Of a stretch of 64,000 nt of DNA, positions 40,414 through 55,266 are shown in pieces. A program made the translations under genes and the position numbers. Source of the DNA: Oreocharis arfaki (Eukaryota; Chordata; Aves; Passeriformes; Paramythiidae); NCBI GenBank assembly GCA_013398015.1, contig VZRR01009913.1, positions 744,001-808,000 on the forward strand, in the 5' to 3' direction. The notes under the pieces were generated by a model. It did no database searches. It was not told where the DNA came from and saw only the letters and a program-made list of their open reading frames with translations. How positions within the stretch are numbered: the first letter of the stretch is position 1; each line of letters begins with the position of its first letter.

Positions 40414-42726
40414 GTTTCATGATCCCATCCATAGCTGTGGCTTCCTCTGCACAACTATAAAGCAGGAAGAATTTTATAAAACATCAGACCAACACCAGAG
40501 AAAAACTAGTGCAGGCAATAAAACCACAACCAGGCACTGGTTTGATGCATCAGTTTGCTCTGAAGTGGCAGGCACGCTCTTTAGCTGCAAGCTGTTATCA
40601 GATCCAGACAGCATACAAGTCTTTCAGCCTGAGCTTATGCAATCTTACTAATGGATAAATTATTATATAACAAACCCTATCTGAAGTCAACACAGAACTT
40701 CTTCAAGGATCTACAAAACTTAAATAGAAAAAAAAACAAACCAAAGAAAACCAACCACACCCCACCACACCCTTCTACGTTTTTTCACAAACTAAAAAAA
40801 AAAATTTTTACTTGGGCAGCAAAATTTAGGACAACTTTCACATTCAACCAAAAAAGCAGAATTTTAGCAACAGAAGGGATTAACAAGATTTTACCCCAAG
40901 CCTGAAAAAACACTTGCTAGAAAACAGAAAAAAACCAAACACCCTCAAAAATAATGAATTTCAGGTATCAAACCCAATACGTTAAGCTTAGACCTGAAGT
41001 TGTTAACTTTACCAAACTACCTCATAATGAACTTGTATAATATTTTTGTTACAGGATTTTACACAGCACAATACAACAAAATGATTATTCAACTGCAGCT
41101 ACCTATTTTTTAGATAGGTTAAACTAAACTTTACTGCTTAGAAACTCTCAGAAATTTCCTTTTAGTAATCTACCTTGTGCACCCTAAATGCAAAACAAGA
41201 TAATACAGTCTATGAACCTACCCTAAACCTTTCCAGAGTGAGCAGTTTCTAGCACTTACTACAACTATCAAGCATCTGAAAAAAAATCCAATAAAACACA
41301 AACATACTGCCAGACTTCAAAAAAACTAACTTGAAAATTAATTATAAATTAATGCTCTAATCTACCAGATCTATCTTCTACATTTATACCAAACTTTCGT
41401 TAATAGTACAGAGGGATTCATAGAAAAAAAATACGGTCAAAACTCAATATTCTTCTTTCAAATTAAGTAAGAAAAAAATTGTTCACTGCTGTGATTTTGG
41501 AGCTGCTAGGTCTTTCCACATAAAGTTAAGCAAGCTGTAGGCGTACGGGGAAAAATGACACTCACAGAACCTCAACGGGCTTTTTTACCTGCGCTGTTAC
41601 AGCAAGCACACAAAAAGATATGACTAGAAGTTTTATAGTTGCCACTCTGCTTTCTGGATTTTCTAAACAAAAACAAAACATGGTTTTCTTTCAAACTTAT
41701 CTATCTAAAATACCACATTCTCATTTCCATGGGAAGAAAAATATTCCCAAGGCCACTGTCAACTTGGGTATTTCAGATCCCAAACTAGACCAACTAACAA
41801 AAATCTCTATCGCTGAAATACAACATAGGAAAGATGAGTATAGTTTATTAATAACATCTCACTACAAAAACAGCTACAGCACATTTAATCTTTTACAGAA
41901 ATAGAAAGAGAAATAGATGGGAGTAAATTGTAGTGTGTTTTTACTATTTTATGTAATAGAAATGTGGTATTTTAACTTTGTAGTACAGTTCAGCCTATTT
42001 TTAAACAAGAAATACCTAGAAATACTTATATATGCTTTAAAATGTATCTCATGTTCTTATTCCATATGCTGAAGTACTATATCATTAAAGGCAGTTTAAA
42101 TTTTGAGTAAGAACTTACATCAAATGCTACCAGCAGTTCAACTACCTTCCTCAGAAGCTATTTGGTGTCAGTTTGACCTGGAAAAGACATTATCTGTCCA
42201 CTGTATCACTGGTCACTCATTTCTACTTCTACTCAGCCTTCTCTACTGTGAGTGCTTAAGTGCTTATGATTCTGTAATCAAACTAGGTCAGGAGGAAAAA
42301 AAAAAAAATATTCTGTCTGAACAGCCCAGAAAACGAACATACTTGGTTTCTAAATACATTTTTTTCAACAAAATCAGCTCCACATGCTGGTCTGTTCAGC
42401 AGCCACGGATTTGCTCATTTGTTCAAGCCATGAATTCTTGAATCCACACAAAGGACAGGGGGAAGACATTGGGGCAGACAAGAAGCAAAGACCTAAAACT
42501 GGAGAGGGGACCAGTTCAGACTTCAACAGAAGTTTGTCAAACCATGCCATCCCTCAGTTTCACTGAGTAAAGAAAAAATATTTTTAAAAACGAGAAACAG
42601 GAAACATTTACTAAGCTATCCACGCCAGCTGTGCCACTTTTTTGGCATATAAAGGCCAGCAGCTTGTATTTGCCTACAAAGGCTTAACTGGTACTGGGTT
42701 CTCTTTGGTAGTGTCTAAAAGAAAAG

Positions 42727-42746
42727 GATCAGTTTGTAAACTGATC
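42727..42746. repeat. 20-bp palindrome
   Basis: gatcagtttgtaaactgatc: 9-bp perfect arms around a GT centre, in EZH2 intron 1. No known binding site is implied. Confidence 0.85.
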
Positions 42747-44594
42747 TAAGCAGGTAACTCCAAACAATTCATCCGTCTTTCCTCACTCTGACAGGCATCA
42801 GTGGTTGTGGATGATGCAGGTTAACTAAACACTCATGATCAACTCTGATGAGTACATGTTCTGCAAGAATGTTCTTGATCACTCAAGAGATGGAAACTTT
42901 TACAAGCTATTATCAAAGACAAAACTATTAACTTTAACTAATCTGATGGAAGAAGGAGAACCATCAACAGCCTTGGATGTACCAATGCCAACCCCAAACT
43001 GAAGAGCAGTGACTGTGTGTGAAAATTCAGAGTATTTCCTGGTTTTCCTCCTCAAGTTAGCAGAAAACCCCTGGCTTGCAAGTAGAATTAAAAACCTGTT
43101 CTGCAGTGTGGGTAACAACCACAACCAAGACATTTTAGTGTCGGCCCTAACACCAACACACACTGATGGCGGCTATAGGCTTTCCAGGTAATATGGCAGC
43201 TCCAAAAGCAGGTTTGCTGCTATAAAATAGACATGCTTTTACTACAAGTAAGCTCCTATTATTGTGACAGCTATTTATTTGCAATTACTATTTGCAACAC
43301 TAAAATGCATTTCAATTAGTAAATCCCTTTTACAATAGCCTGTCACTACAATATTGTGGGGTTATATATGTACCAACAACCTGAAGATTCTGCCTCCACT
43401 GGAACTGCTGTTAAATACAAAGCCAGTGTACTTCCTCCTTTCTGATGTAATCAATGGTTACTAGCTTATTAGCTAATCTGACAATTACCCAACAGAATTT
43501 TGCTGAGAAGAAGAACATTTCACCCAAAACTAAACAGCACATGCATTTACCTGTTTGTTTTTGAAAGCTGATGACAAATACATCCCAGTGTACATCTCAA
43601 CCAGAACCAGGAAAGGAAGTAGGATCTTAAAATGGCATTCATTTCCTCTCTTCATTGTCTGTCTACACTGCTTTAGCATCTCAGACAGACTTTACATAGC
43701 AAATACGGTACATTTAATTGTGCTGATCAGTTACTTCAAATCATATCTTTTCTGCACTCAAAAGAAGCAGAGCTTTCTAACTGGACCAAAGCTGTTCATG
43801 CTGGCATCATAAATATCCAAACTGGCAAGGAAGAAGCGGAACCATGAAACCAGAGTCAAGGGAAAGCAGAAAAACAACCTCTCCTCTTCAATGCAAGCAA
43901 ACCATTACAGCATATCATCCACTTGTCTAAAACTAGAACATTTATCTTCCACACCATGTAGAACATATTATTCACACTGTGTAGTTTTTTGTTCTTTACA
44001 GCACTTTGCACAATCAATGCAGTTAATGTGTTAGCTACTTCTGCTGGAGCAGCTTTCAAGAAGCTGTTTCCTGTTATCTCTCGATCAACTAAAGATTGCT
44101 CTGAAAAGATGTAGTCAGTGGCAAACAATAGCAGCAAACTTGTCTAGATTACTTGCCAGTGCAAGACAAATGAAAAGCTAGTGTAGATTCCTTCAATTGC
44201 GTTCTGCCTCGTATGTCCCACATCCCACTACAGCCACTCAACGAGTATTAGTACAAGCCAAAGGCTTCAAGGCATGTTCTGCTTATTCTTAACAATATTC
44301 TTTAGAATACCACATGTAAGCTCCCCAAACTCCTGAACACACTCTTAAGAATGTGTCATACTTCTGTCTGTTTCTTGGCCTTATCAAAATTGGACGAGTC
44401 CCTCCGAGAATTTCAACCACTACATAATGGAATTAACTCCCTGAATAGCCTGCTTTCCTACACAAATTGGAGCTAAACCCAGACAATCACAGAATTGGAG
44501 CACTGTTCTAGCCCTTCTACTGAAACATTCTAATCTATGCTAAAAGGAAAATAAAAGAGGCAGCAGACAGCAAGGGATTTCATTTCATTATTGG

Positions 44595-44765
44595 AAGAAA
44601 ATTCTTCCCGGTGAGTGTGGTCCAGCATAGGAACGTATTAAGCAGAGGTGTTGGAATCTCCACTCTCGAAAACATTTTAAAAGTGACCTGGAAAACATTA
44701 TTTCAGTGTTGGCCTAACCCAAGTGGGAGACTGGATCAGATGCCTTCTAGACCTAAAACTATTCT
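44595..44765 (+). mobile_element. Probable diverged CR1 remnant
   Basis: The order of motifs (ttcttcccggtgagtgtggt, then gaggtgttggaatctccact, then gactggatcagatgccttct) follows the 3' region of older CR1 subfamilies, with many substitutions and indels. A masking program would be needed to confirm it. Confidence 0.55.
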
Positions 44766-47700
44766 ACAAGTCAACACATCTCTCAGCTGGGCCCACCATC
44801 TCAAAACCAAGGACCATGCTATTTCTAAAGCTCGTGCTAGGGAGTTTGTTTGCCTTTTAAATTTCAGTTAATATTCAAAAGACGAAAACAATCAGCGCTA
44901 ACACTCTTAGTGTTTCAATCTGCTACAGACACAATGTGAAAAACACTACCATTAAAAGAACAATAATTTGTGAATTAAAATGCTTAAGAGCTTAATCAGA
45001 CTAAACTCTTCAGTTTGGTGTGCAATCACTGATTCTTATAATCAGCAGAAACATTAGTCTCCTTTAACAACTCCATCAACTAGCTAGTTCACATACTCCT
45101 TCCCACTACTATTCCATGTGTTGGTTCATTGTCTGGTTAACAGTACAGTTGGAACTTTCACCTCTCTCTCTTAGAAACTGTAATTAAAAAAGACAGATTG
45201 GAAAGCTCTTCACTAATTGAGAAAGCAGTCTAACTAGAATGCTTAAACTTAACATTATGTTTAAAATAAATAAAAGACCACATATAAGGGCTGTTATTTT
45301 CAAATTAGTTGTCTTCTTATCCTAATGGGGGTTCTGCTTCTCTTATAGCCTGACCTTTGTGCCTTTGAAGCGTCTCTTTTCAGACCTCTTACTTTCTGCC
45401 ATTTAAGTGACTATAGCCTTAGCTTGCATTTGGCATACTTAAGATCAGAAGCTTGATCTCTACCCTGGAACATTAAACGGTTGATTGTCTTTTGGTTTGG
45501 GGTTTGTTTGGGTTTTTTTTAACTTTTTTTTTTATTCTTAAATTTAAACATGTTCTAGAAGAAATAATTTAGCAAGTCAAGTGGTACCCATGTTCACAAT
45601 AAGCAACTAGTCTATGATTTGCTTTCCCAAACCTTGAAAGATGTGTTGCCTCAATTATTTCTTCCCAGGCACAATGGTTTTTTGGGCCTTGTTACTACCC
45701 CAATAGCTCTTTAAGTTAATAGCTCCCAATTCACACCTCAAGACACTCAAGACTAATGAGATGCTTTCGTGTGTCTTTTGTGTAAGAATTTCAGCTAATT
45801 TCTAAACAGGCTTAGAGAAAAAAAAAAATCCCCATTTTGTGGCCAATTCACACCTGGTCATAACATGCTACCTTGCTCTGTCATATACAAAATGACTATG
45901 CACAGCCTTTTCTCTTACAGCTATGTATGAGTGGCTATCAGTGAACTAAGAGTACAGTTTCATGACATATTTAATCTTATTAAACTATTTATTTGTAGTA
46001 GTACTACTATGAAACTAACTTACTAACTGTAATGACTATATTTTTATTTGCAGTGTTATTCCCCAAACTAAGACTAGTTACCACTGGAGGGGTTATTAAA
46101 TTATTATAACATAGGCAATACCTTGAATCTGAGCTAAGCAGTGTGTCAGAATTTCCTCTAAATGGCTGACTTTTATCCTTCCTGTGATAACAAGGCTGAT
46201 GCACCCTTCTGGATACACCCTCTACAGGAACTCCTGATGCAAATGGCAAGCATAAGCCAAACGTGACATGGTTCACTGTACACTAAGTTACATATATGTT
46301 CTGCAACAGTTTCATGAAGGAATACATGTGCTCTGACACTATGAAAAGCTCCAGCACGAACATGTATTCTATAAAAAATAAAAAAAACTCCAAGATTGGG
46401 GAAGTCATTCAAAAGAAAATTAGTAGGGAGAAACACCACTTAGGGCTGCAGACACTGATGTGTCAACAGAGAGCAGCCCCTACCCAAGCAATGCCATTGC
46501 AGCCAGCCACCATTCCAAAGGCTCACTGTCACTGCTCTCTGCTGCAGAATGTAACATAATTACATACGGTATTTTACAGTCACTACAATCCTGCACTATG
46601 CCTAGATGTTGATTGGGAATGCTCCTATCTTAAATATTAGGAATTCTAACCTTCGGTCTAGATTTGGTAGGAACACCTGTTTCCCCTACACATATTTAAC
46701 TCCTGGCTTTGGCTTGCCTTGATCACATGTACTTTCCTTCATCAATTACTGTTCCCAGTCTGCTTTTAACAGTTAAAGTAATCTCTCCAAACACAGTTCC
46801 TCATTACTGCCCAAACATACCGGACAAAAATTGTCGGCTTTGACTCTCAAGCATCACCCCTACTTTATGCTGGCATTGCTACAAAAAGAAGCACTTCTAC
46901 TTGCACGTGTGCTATCATTTCCCTCCTGACAGAAGGAGCATTTTTGCAGCCATTGACAGAAGCAAGGAAGTTCTCTGGCTGAAAACACCATGCTGCTTTT
47001 GACTGAAGAAAGTGAGCATCCAGCCACTCTGGCCCCACCTAAAGACACTGACCCATGGCCTTACGCATTCAATTTTCAGCTCCTTGTGACAGTACTAAAT
47101 GCCTAGGTCTGCAGATCAGTTTCTGGATGTGCTCAGTTCATAACACTTATTTTTTTAAATGCTCTCCTCCTCAGTAAGTCAGAGCAGTTCAGTTTACTGA
47201 CATACAAGACAGGAGGGAAACATGTCAGCTCGAAGGCTCACAGAGCTCACATTTTCTTAAATATGCTCCCCATCTGATTTTTTTTTTCATATAAATATTA
47301 GTTTGCCCCCTACAGCATTTTATTTCTTGCTTTCTCCCCTAGCAGTTCATTCACAACACATAGTTTAACACTATGTTGCATTAAAACCCTTCTCAGGAGT
47401 TCCTACCATTATTATATACTGACCAGGCAGATATTGAAAACTCCCACGGACAAGGAAGAAAGAAAGGAAAGAATGAGGAGACAAGCAGCTCTTGGATATT
47501 AAATAGAAAGTAATGGTGCTTCACTCCCTTTTGCTTCCTGGAAAAACATGACAAATCTTAATTTGTCCTCTTGCTCTTTTTAAATGAGAATCTTTAATTT
47601 TTCTGCATTAGAAAACTAATCCAAAGCAAAGCAACTGCCAGTATTCAACACCCCTTACTCTGTATGCCAGCATGTTAAAAACTTTTCAATTCAGAGTTTA

Positions 47701-47799
47701 TAAGTAACACTTTATCTTCCAGAAGCACTTCCGAAAATACAGTCTAATTTGTGTTCCTTAGCTTCTAAAATGATTTTAATCAATCTGCTTCAGAAATTT

Positions 47800-47821
47800 A
47801 AATAATAATAATAATAATAAT
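47800..47821. repeat. (AAT)n microsatellite
   Basis: About seven uninterrupted AAT units in EZH2 intron 1. Confidence 0.92.
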
Positions 47822-50800
47822 TTTAAAACCCCACAAGAACTCACCTGGTCATGACAAAAACCCCCCAATAATTTTAAAAGTTTTTGGAACTAATTATAGG
47901 TAGATAAAACATGAAGCACCTGAGCAAAATCCCACAACAGCACTGTTCTAGAAATCAAGCTTGTTTCAGATTTTCTGTGAGACAAAGGAGGGCATCCGTT
48001 TGATGACCTCTTTTTTCTTAATAGCACACTGCCTTTGGATTTACTTTGACATTATCTCATTTTGTAGGAGTTCTTGATTTAGAACATCTACTCATTAAGA
48101 AAAAGTGGTATGGATGCTTCTCAGTTTCATTCTCTTCAGTAGAGAAAAATAAAAATGTTATGTCTGTTTATAAGGAAACAAGATTTCAATACAAATAATT
48201 TGTTTTTTCATACATTTCCTTAAACAAAGACAACAGTAGAATACAAAAAGTAATACAGCATAATTTGTTTTCAGACAGCCCTTAAAAGAAAAAGATAAAT
48301 CCGTACCGGAGTGTTCTGTCTATCTGTATAAGCAAGCCTGCAACTTTCAAAGCTATTCTTCCCTTCAAAAAAAAAAAAAAAAAAAATCTTTCTGTGTCTC
48401 TACTTCAGGATTTAGAGAAATAAAAACAGATATTAAATCATTACTGAATACCACTTAAGGAATAAGAGTAACCCATTTCAAAGAAAAAAAATTCTAAATT
48501 CCCTACATTACCACTTTCTTCCAGCACATTTCAACATTCGATACTTTTAGAAAAATACAGGTTTGGAAATAAAAATAAGAAGCTCAAGTACCCGTCCACT
48601 TGAGTGGGGGCAGGGGGAGGAGGCAACAGGGAGATCATAACCACGTATTTTATATTAAAGACTAAACCAAATTGGCAGTAACTGAAACTGACTGACTTCT
48701 GACTTCACTTTGGGCAACATGAGCTGAACACCATGCAGCAGGTAATGCAACTATTTGCTTTTCACTTGGATATCTGCATCTATAAATATTTTTAACATTT
48801 GCATGCATGAGTAAGAGTATTTGGCTCAAAAAAAACAAATAAAACATTTTAAAACACCAATCAGCACCACAGCAACAAAAAAGCTTCAAGCCCAAATTTG
48901 ATCATACTTTTTACAAGTCACAATTAAAATAATCCCGCATTCCTCACAGCAGACCAAGCCTGGCTATTTGTCAGGAGAAAGCAGAGTTTTATGCATAAAA
49001 CTTGAGCTTCACCTTTGAGTTGCTCAAACACGCACCTCCAGAATTTCTCTTTTCACACTCATTCACAGACACCCAGAGGAGTTAGACGAATTCCAATTAA
49101 CTTCTGTTGCCTAACACCTCCATCTCTTAAAAATTTAGCTTTTTGATATCCTGGATAAATCTGGCAGAAAAAGTAATACTTGCTGGGAACACTTAAGACA
49201 TGTCTCCACAGGCAAAATAATTTATGATGTGAATTTGAAGAGCACAGACTATTCCACCTGAACTTGTTTTGTGGACACACCTTTTATACTCTAAAAACTA
49301 AAATAGCCACAGGTTCTTCTGTTCAACCCATACTTGCAAAAGCAACACACACTCCATACAGGACAAAACCCTGATGCACAACAATTCAAGTTCAATAGTT
49401 ATTTCATATACTCTTTCCCTGCATAGGCAAATAGCCTGAACTTTGAAAGACATTACGCTTCCACATATGCAGAATTTACTGTAGAGCAGTCTGGCAAATT
49501 TGAAGCTGAACTGGCATTTGCCATTTGCCTGAATAACTCCAAAATGAGCTTCAAATGATGAAAATAACCGTAAGAGTTATTTTTAAAAATGATCATTTTA
49601 AATTTCACAAATTAACCGGGTTTAATGTATGGCATCCCTATTCAGTAAGGAATACGGCGATTAATCCACCTGCACATTATATTAGATGTTGCTGATAAAG
49701 GAAAAAAAACAGATACTACTTTTCCAGAAGCTTGACTTTATGCAGAAAACTAATTAGAAACAGTTTATCTTGAAAAAACAGTTTATTCTTGAAAACAAAA
49801 AGCCAAAACAAAAAAAAAAAAAAAAACCAACATATGCACACAAAAAAATCTACCACCCTCCAGCGAAAAAGAAAACATCTCCCTTAGACTGTGGAAGAGA
49901 ACTGCAAATACTAAGTAAGGTCTTGGGACCTTATTGTCTCCCAGTTTCAAAGCAACCACGCACTGAACACCAGCAATGGTTAAACTATGTTAAGAATAAA
50001 ACAACATATGTCGGTCTCTCCTTCCAATAATTACTGAATTTAGCTTTGCACTAAACACATTGGCAATAAATACTCAGTAGAAACACGGCCCAAACTAGTG
50101 GACATACAACAGGAAGAAGTCACCACAAAGGACAGAATTTACACTGTACTGGTTATATACTGTAACACTAAAAAAGAGATGATAATAACGACTTTAATCC
50201 ATTTGCCACTGTACAGTTCCGTGGGTAAATCAAGTGTCTATAAAACACATCCATACAACTTCTGACAGAAGCAGCAAAATGAATTCCAGCTCTCAATTTT
50301 TATATCTTATTAGTAAAAACGAAATCAGACTACACACCAAAAATATAAAGCGTGCCAGATCCACTCATGCTAAGAAACATAGAAAGGAAACCAGCACACA
50401 TTAAAAAAAATTGGAATTATATATGAGTCGTAAGATTTGAGTTTCCTTCCTTTCAAATACTTTGTTTCTTTAAATTACATCTGATGGCTTTGGGATTTAA
50501 ACCGAACATGCAGGCTGTGAAAAGAGAATGCATGGCAGGAAAAACTGAACTAACCATGTAAAAGGCAGAATGGAAAGGAGCCAGATACAACAAAATACTG
50601 ACAAGGGAAATAGGCCTGGTTCTAGATCAAAAAACAATTTAAAAATATAAAGAAATCATACCCTCCTGTAAAGATTTATTTTCAGTTCATATTTAAGAAA
50701 GCCTAGGATGTGGACTGCAATTTGTACTACTTTGCTTGCGTAATTACACATACAACGTTATTTAAGCAGGCACCATATGTATATACAAAAAAAGAAAACT

Positions 50801-53800
50801 AATAGCAAATTCTGGAGTATTCTGTAATTGTGTATCAAAGAAGTCTTTATTTGCACACAGTAAGACACCAGTTTTACCTCATTTGCTAATGAAATCATAT
50901 ATATCCCAATTAGAAGCTTTGGAAGTACTACATCACATTTTCAAGCAAATGACAACACTGTGCTGATCCACTCACATCTTTACACTGTTATTTTTATCCA
51001 CAGCATTCAGATCACGCGCAGTATCTATCTAAATGTCCAAATGGCCTTCTTACCTTAAGAGTACTACTGATTTTACCACTAGATAGGAAGCACAGAACGC
51101 ATTATAAATCATTCCAAGTCAACAGTAGTTTCCACAAACAGAGCAGAGGCACAATAAACGAAAAATCCTATATCCCAGCTTCAGCCAGGTAGCCAAAAGG
51201 TTTCATATATAAGAGTGTGATCCACACTAATCTAGGGGTGAGCGGTGTTTGTTTACATTTTTTTCTGGACACAGCAGGGACATTAATAAACATCCTCTTC
51301 TCTCTCAATATTTTTAAATTACAATCAATTTACAAACCTGTGGCTAAATAATTCATTATATGTTTAAAAATTCCTCTTTTTTTAGTATTTTTAAGAGAAG
51401 TTAATTTGCCAATTTTATAAGCAAATTATACTTTTCACTCTTCTTCTTAAGAGTTGCCTCTACTCAAGCTTACAAGTGATATTTTACCTCCTAATTCAGA
51501 ACCAAGTCCACAGTCTGATCCATCTTAGTGGAAATCTAGGTGTACAATTAGAAAAAGACTGTGACAATCAAACTGCCTGCTACTATCAGTTACAGAAAGC
51601 AGCACGTTTTAGAAAACTTCTCTGTTTCTTGCTTGGAGCTCAATAGAATGATACCTCAATAAATTTCATTTTTAGTTTCACCTCATCCATAAATAGACAT
51701 ACACAGCATCATCCTGAAGTCTTTAACTGATCTCTGTGAGAACAGATAGGATACCTACTCAGTAATTCTGTACACTGTTTTGCCTTCAATCTTTAGCTCA
51801 ACAAAACCCTTGGGCATATACTCAGAGCTAAAAAACAAACCTGAGCATTTGACTAACTTGTAACAAGTGTTTTCATCATCCTGCTGTGAAGCAACCCTCT
51901 CTCTTCTGCATACATTTTATACAAGATTTTGCTGGTTTGGGTATATTTTATACAAGATTTTAGCTTGCCTCACTGTTTTCCTTGTGGACACAGCTACTTT
52001 AACTGAAATTATTCCTTAAACTACGTCAGTGCAGGAGTAACTCACGCATTTAAAGACTGACTTAGCCACTCCAGAAGAGTTATACAAGTCATACACTTAG
52101 GTGTTAAATGTGTAGATACATTTATAGATAGATACATTTACAGATGCTGTCTTCAATCAGACACCACTTCAACAGGCCCAGCACAGCTCTCCATGGACCC
52201 CGCTGATGGAAGGAACAGAAGGTTGGAAGCAGCTTTAACATTAAAATAAACCTCCTGTTACTGTCCTACAGCTTCTGTTAACAGTGGTCTCATTTGTTAA
52301 TGTAAGTATTATGCAAATGCCTCCATCAAATCATTAAGAACTGTATTTACAGTATGCAGCCCATTTCCTTCACTCTTTAAAAGACCTGGTAAAGTGAATT
52401 TTGCTTGAATAAGTAATACTGCCAAAATTACTTTCTCAACTCAGTGAACTTCCTTGCTTAGCAAACGCCAGGTTCTGTTCCTGAGATTTTCAGCATCCCT
52501 GCTGGGGAAAACATTATTCCCCCTAAAGCTTCACAGATATTTTTCCTCAAGTCAGCTAAGATCCATCTGTAAGTACTAACAGCAGAATTACAGAGCTTCC
52601 AGATTACAGCCAACACTAAAGTTTTTTCCACAGCACTTTTGCTCAAACACAACATAAAGCAGACATTTATTAAATGTGCCTTCTGTCAGTATTGCGGCCA
52701 TTTTTAAAAATAAGTCTCACTGTTCAACCACATGAACATAGAACTGTCATCTAAAATTGTTCTTCAGTTTTAACATTACAGCTGTGAACTTATTAAAACA
52801 CATCCATGATCTGGATGTGGAAATTGGCTAAGGAAACTGAACTGTCTCGTGAATGGTGACAGAACACTTCCTTTGACTAATTGCAAGAGGAATTTTAGAG
52901 TGCACCAAATTTCCTGGGAGCACTGTTGGCCTGCACTGGATTCTAGATGTAGCTTATTCTGACATAAGCTGCTTTACAGAAAGGGGCTTGCACTCTCTAT
53001 ATATCTAATACAGCTCATGCATTTAATAATGCACTACAAAAAATTCCCTTCTCCCTAAGCCAAAGTTTCTTTGCAGGTAAGAAGTAGCACAGGAATAGTT
53101 ACATTTCACCTATGAAGGCTGCAATGTTACAGAACAAACAAAAACCAATTTGAAAGCATATGTTTAAAGAAATAACCATATTTCAGCTTGTTGGCAATTT
53201 TAGCAAGAAAGGAAAAAACACAGCAGGGGGTGAAAATATTGAACTTGAATTTTAAGTCTCTGGCCTAAGTTTACACACCACCACTTCAGCTCATTTTAAA
53301 ATGAGCAGTGACATTTCATGACTTTTTGAAGGTGCAGATTTCCAGTGTCTGCCACTTTTCAAGGTAAAATTACATATTAAAAAAATCTATGAAAGAACCC
53401 GAAAGTTTTTTCCCAATTTTTCTCCTAAATTAAAGTTTTGAATCCTTCCAAAGTTCCAGACAAAAACAGCAGCTGGCATCTCATATTATATATTATACAG
53501 TCACAGATTTCTCCACAGGTTGTTTAACTTTAATTGTTACTTCCATTTCTCACAGAGACGGAGGAAGGAAAAAAACATTTTTCCTTTTCTACCTTACTTT
53601 TTCTTGTAAAGGAAACTCCAGAATAAGAAATGTAATGGTTTTTTACCCAGTACTTCATAAAGTACTAGCTCTTAAAAACATTCAACACATCCCAGAAAAC
53701 TTTTGAGTCACATCTCCTAAAATACTGGAATTCTGCATGTTTTCTGAAAGACTTTGTAGCTTTCAAATATTCCCATTTTAATAGTCACTAGTGAGACTAG

Positions 53801-55065
53801 TTATAGCACACTATGCACAAGTAATACTCACCCTTCTGAAGATGCTTTATTGTTACCACAAATAAACATTCCCGGACTCTCAATTTGATATAGACACTGG
53901 AGACAAACAAAGAACGACCTTTAAATTTTTATAAATTGCATAAAGAGTCTGAATGTGCCAACCCCTAAAAAAATATTAACCTATCTATGAGAAAAATCCC
54001 CACTTAGAAGTGAAGATTACACTAAATGTGCTGGTAAAAACTCTTCACTGAAATCTGTATTTGTAAGAACCAAACTAATAATAGCTGAAAGTAGAGTTGC
54101 TAGACTTAAGCAAAGACAAACCTATCCTGCTAGAATTAAACTACATTCTCCAAACTGTTAAATGCTTATCAGAGAGACCAAGAATCCCAACTTCCAGCTT
54201 TAAAAATCCAAAAAACTTTTCTCTTGCTCCAATAAAATCAGTGTGGTGCTTTGTAAGTTAAAAATAAGTATCTCGAGTAATGTACAAGTTTGTTACCCGA
54301 CTCCTGCCGCCCATCTATGCACGCACTCCTTTTCTTTTGTGTATGAATAACAATTTTTGAATCACCATGAAGACCTGCTAATGTTAAATACTTGTGTGTG
54401 ATGCCGCAACACACAGATTTCTTTAGCCAACCATTTGTTGCTCAGAGACGGCTCAGCTCAGTGCCCTCCTTCGCACCTCCCCAGACACCCTAGTTTTAGA
54501 TAGCGCTCCGTATCGCCATGCTTGGCGACATTAGACCCAAGCCCCCAGAATTTTCAGCTATTTATTAACTTTCTTGCGGAGCTCTGGAAGATCGGGATCG
54601 CACGGTGTCCTTCACGATTAGGAAGTTCGCCGGAGCGGCCGCCAGACTGAGTTACCCCCTGGCCCCTCCTGAGCTCCCTGGCTGAGCCTGGAGCGCCCCA
54701 AACGCAGGGGCGGGAGCCCCCAGCCCAGCCCAGCCGTCCCGCGGGTGCGGGCGGGCGGCCCGGGGCGCGCTCAGCCTCTCCGCCCGGCTCGCCCCGGCTT
54801 CCGGGAGTTCGGGCGGACCTGTCCCAGCCTCCCGGGAGGAGAGGGACGAGCTGTGTGCCGGGCTGCCCACGGCGGGCAGACGGATTTCCCCCGCCCGGCG
54901 TGCGCCGGGCTCACACACACCTCTCTCTGCCCGCGCCAGAGCCGCCGCCGCGTGCCGCCGGCTGGAGCGGAGAGGAGGGGAAAGGAATAGCCGGGTCTTC
55001 CCCTCGGTCTCCCTCTCGCCGCCTGCCCGCCGCCCCCCGCCTTTCGGAGGAGTGGCAGCAAGCTC

Positions 55066-55068
55066 ACC
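55066..55068 (-). other. Candidate EZH2 exon 1 splice donor
   Basis: Minus strand GGGGG|GTGAGC-type context gives a plausible donor at 55067-55066, which would end a non-coding exon 1 that begins in or near the N gap. Other GT sites exist and no transcript is available, so this is a suggestion only. Confidence 0.3.
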
Positions 55069-55266
55069 CCCAGCCCGGGTCTGCGCCCCGCCAGGCGCGG
55101 ATCGGAGCCGCCGGCCGGGCTGGACGGAGCCAACTTAGACAAAGGGCACTCCAGACTCCATGTCTCCCCTCTCCAGCTGTCACCGGCCGGGAGCGCGCGT
55201 GTCTCCTCGCCGGCGCCCCGCGGGAAGCGGACACGGGGGGCGGCTGCTCCTCGGGAGCCGCCGCCC

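Larger units (their letters stand above)
34485..55067 (-). other. EZH2 intron 1 (5' boundary approximate)
   Basis: About 20 kb between the coding start exon and the CpG island. It is AT-rich, with no reading frame that looks coding and no RNA gene recognised. Contents found: a 47-bp x3 minisatellite (40273-40413), a 20-bp palindrome (42727-42746), a CR1 remnant (44595-44765), an AAT microsatellite (47800-47821), and homopolymer A runs near 36996, 38418, 48366 and 49808. The 5' boundary depends on the unresolved exon 1 donor. Confidence 0.7.

Noticed and set aside
40250..40454. Two minus-strand frames encoding a repeated peptide (ISENNCKSGLLFI-like)
   Set aside because: They arise from the 47-bp minisatellite, whose length is not a multiple of three, so the same peptide appears in rotating frames. 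No sign of a gene.
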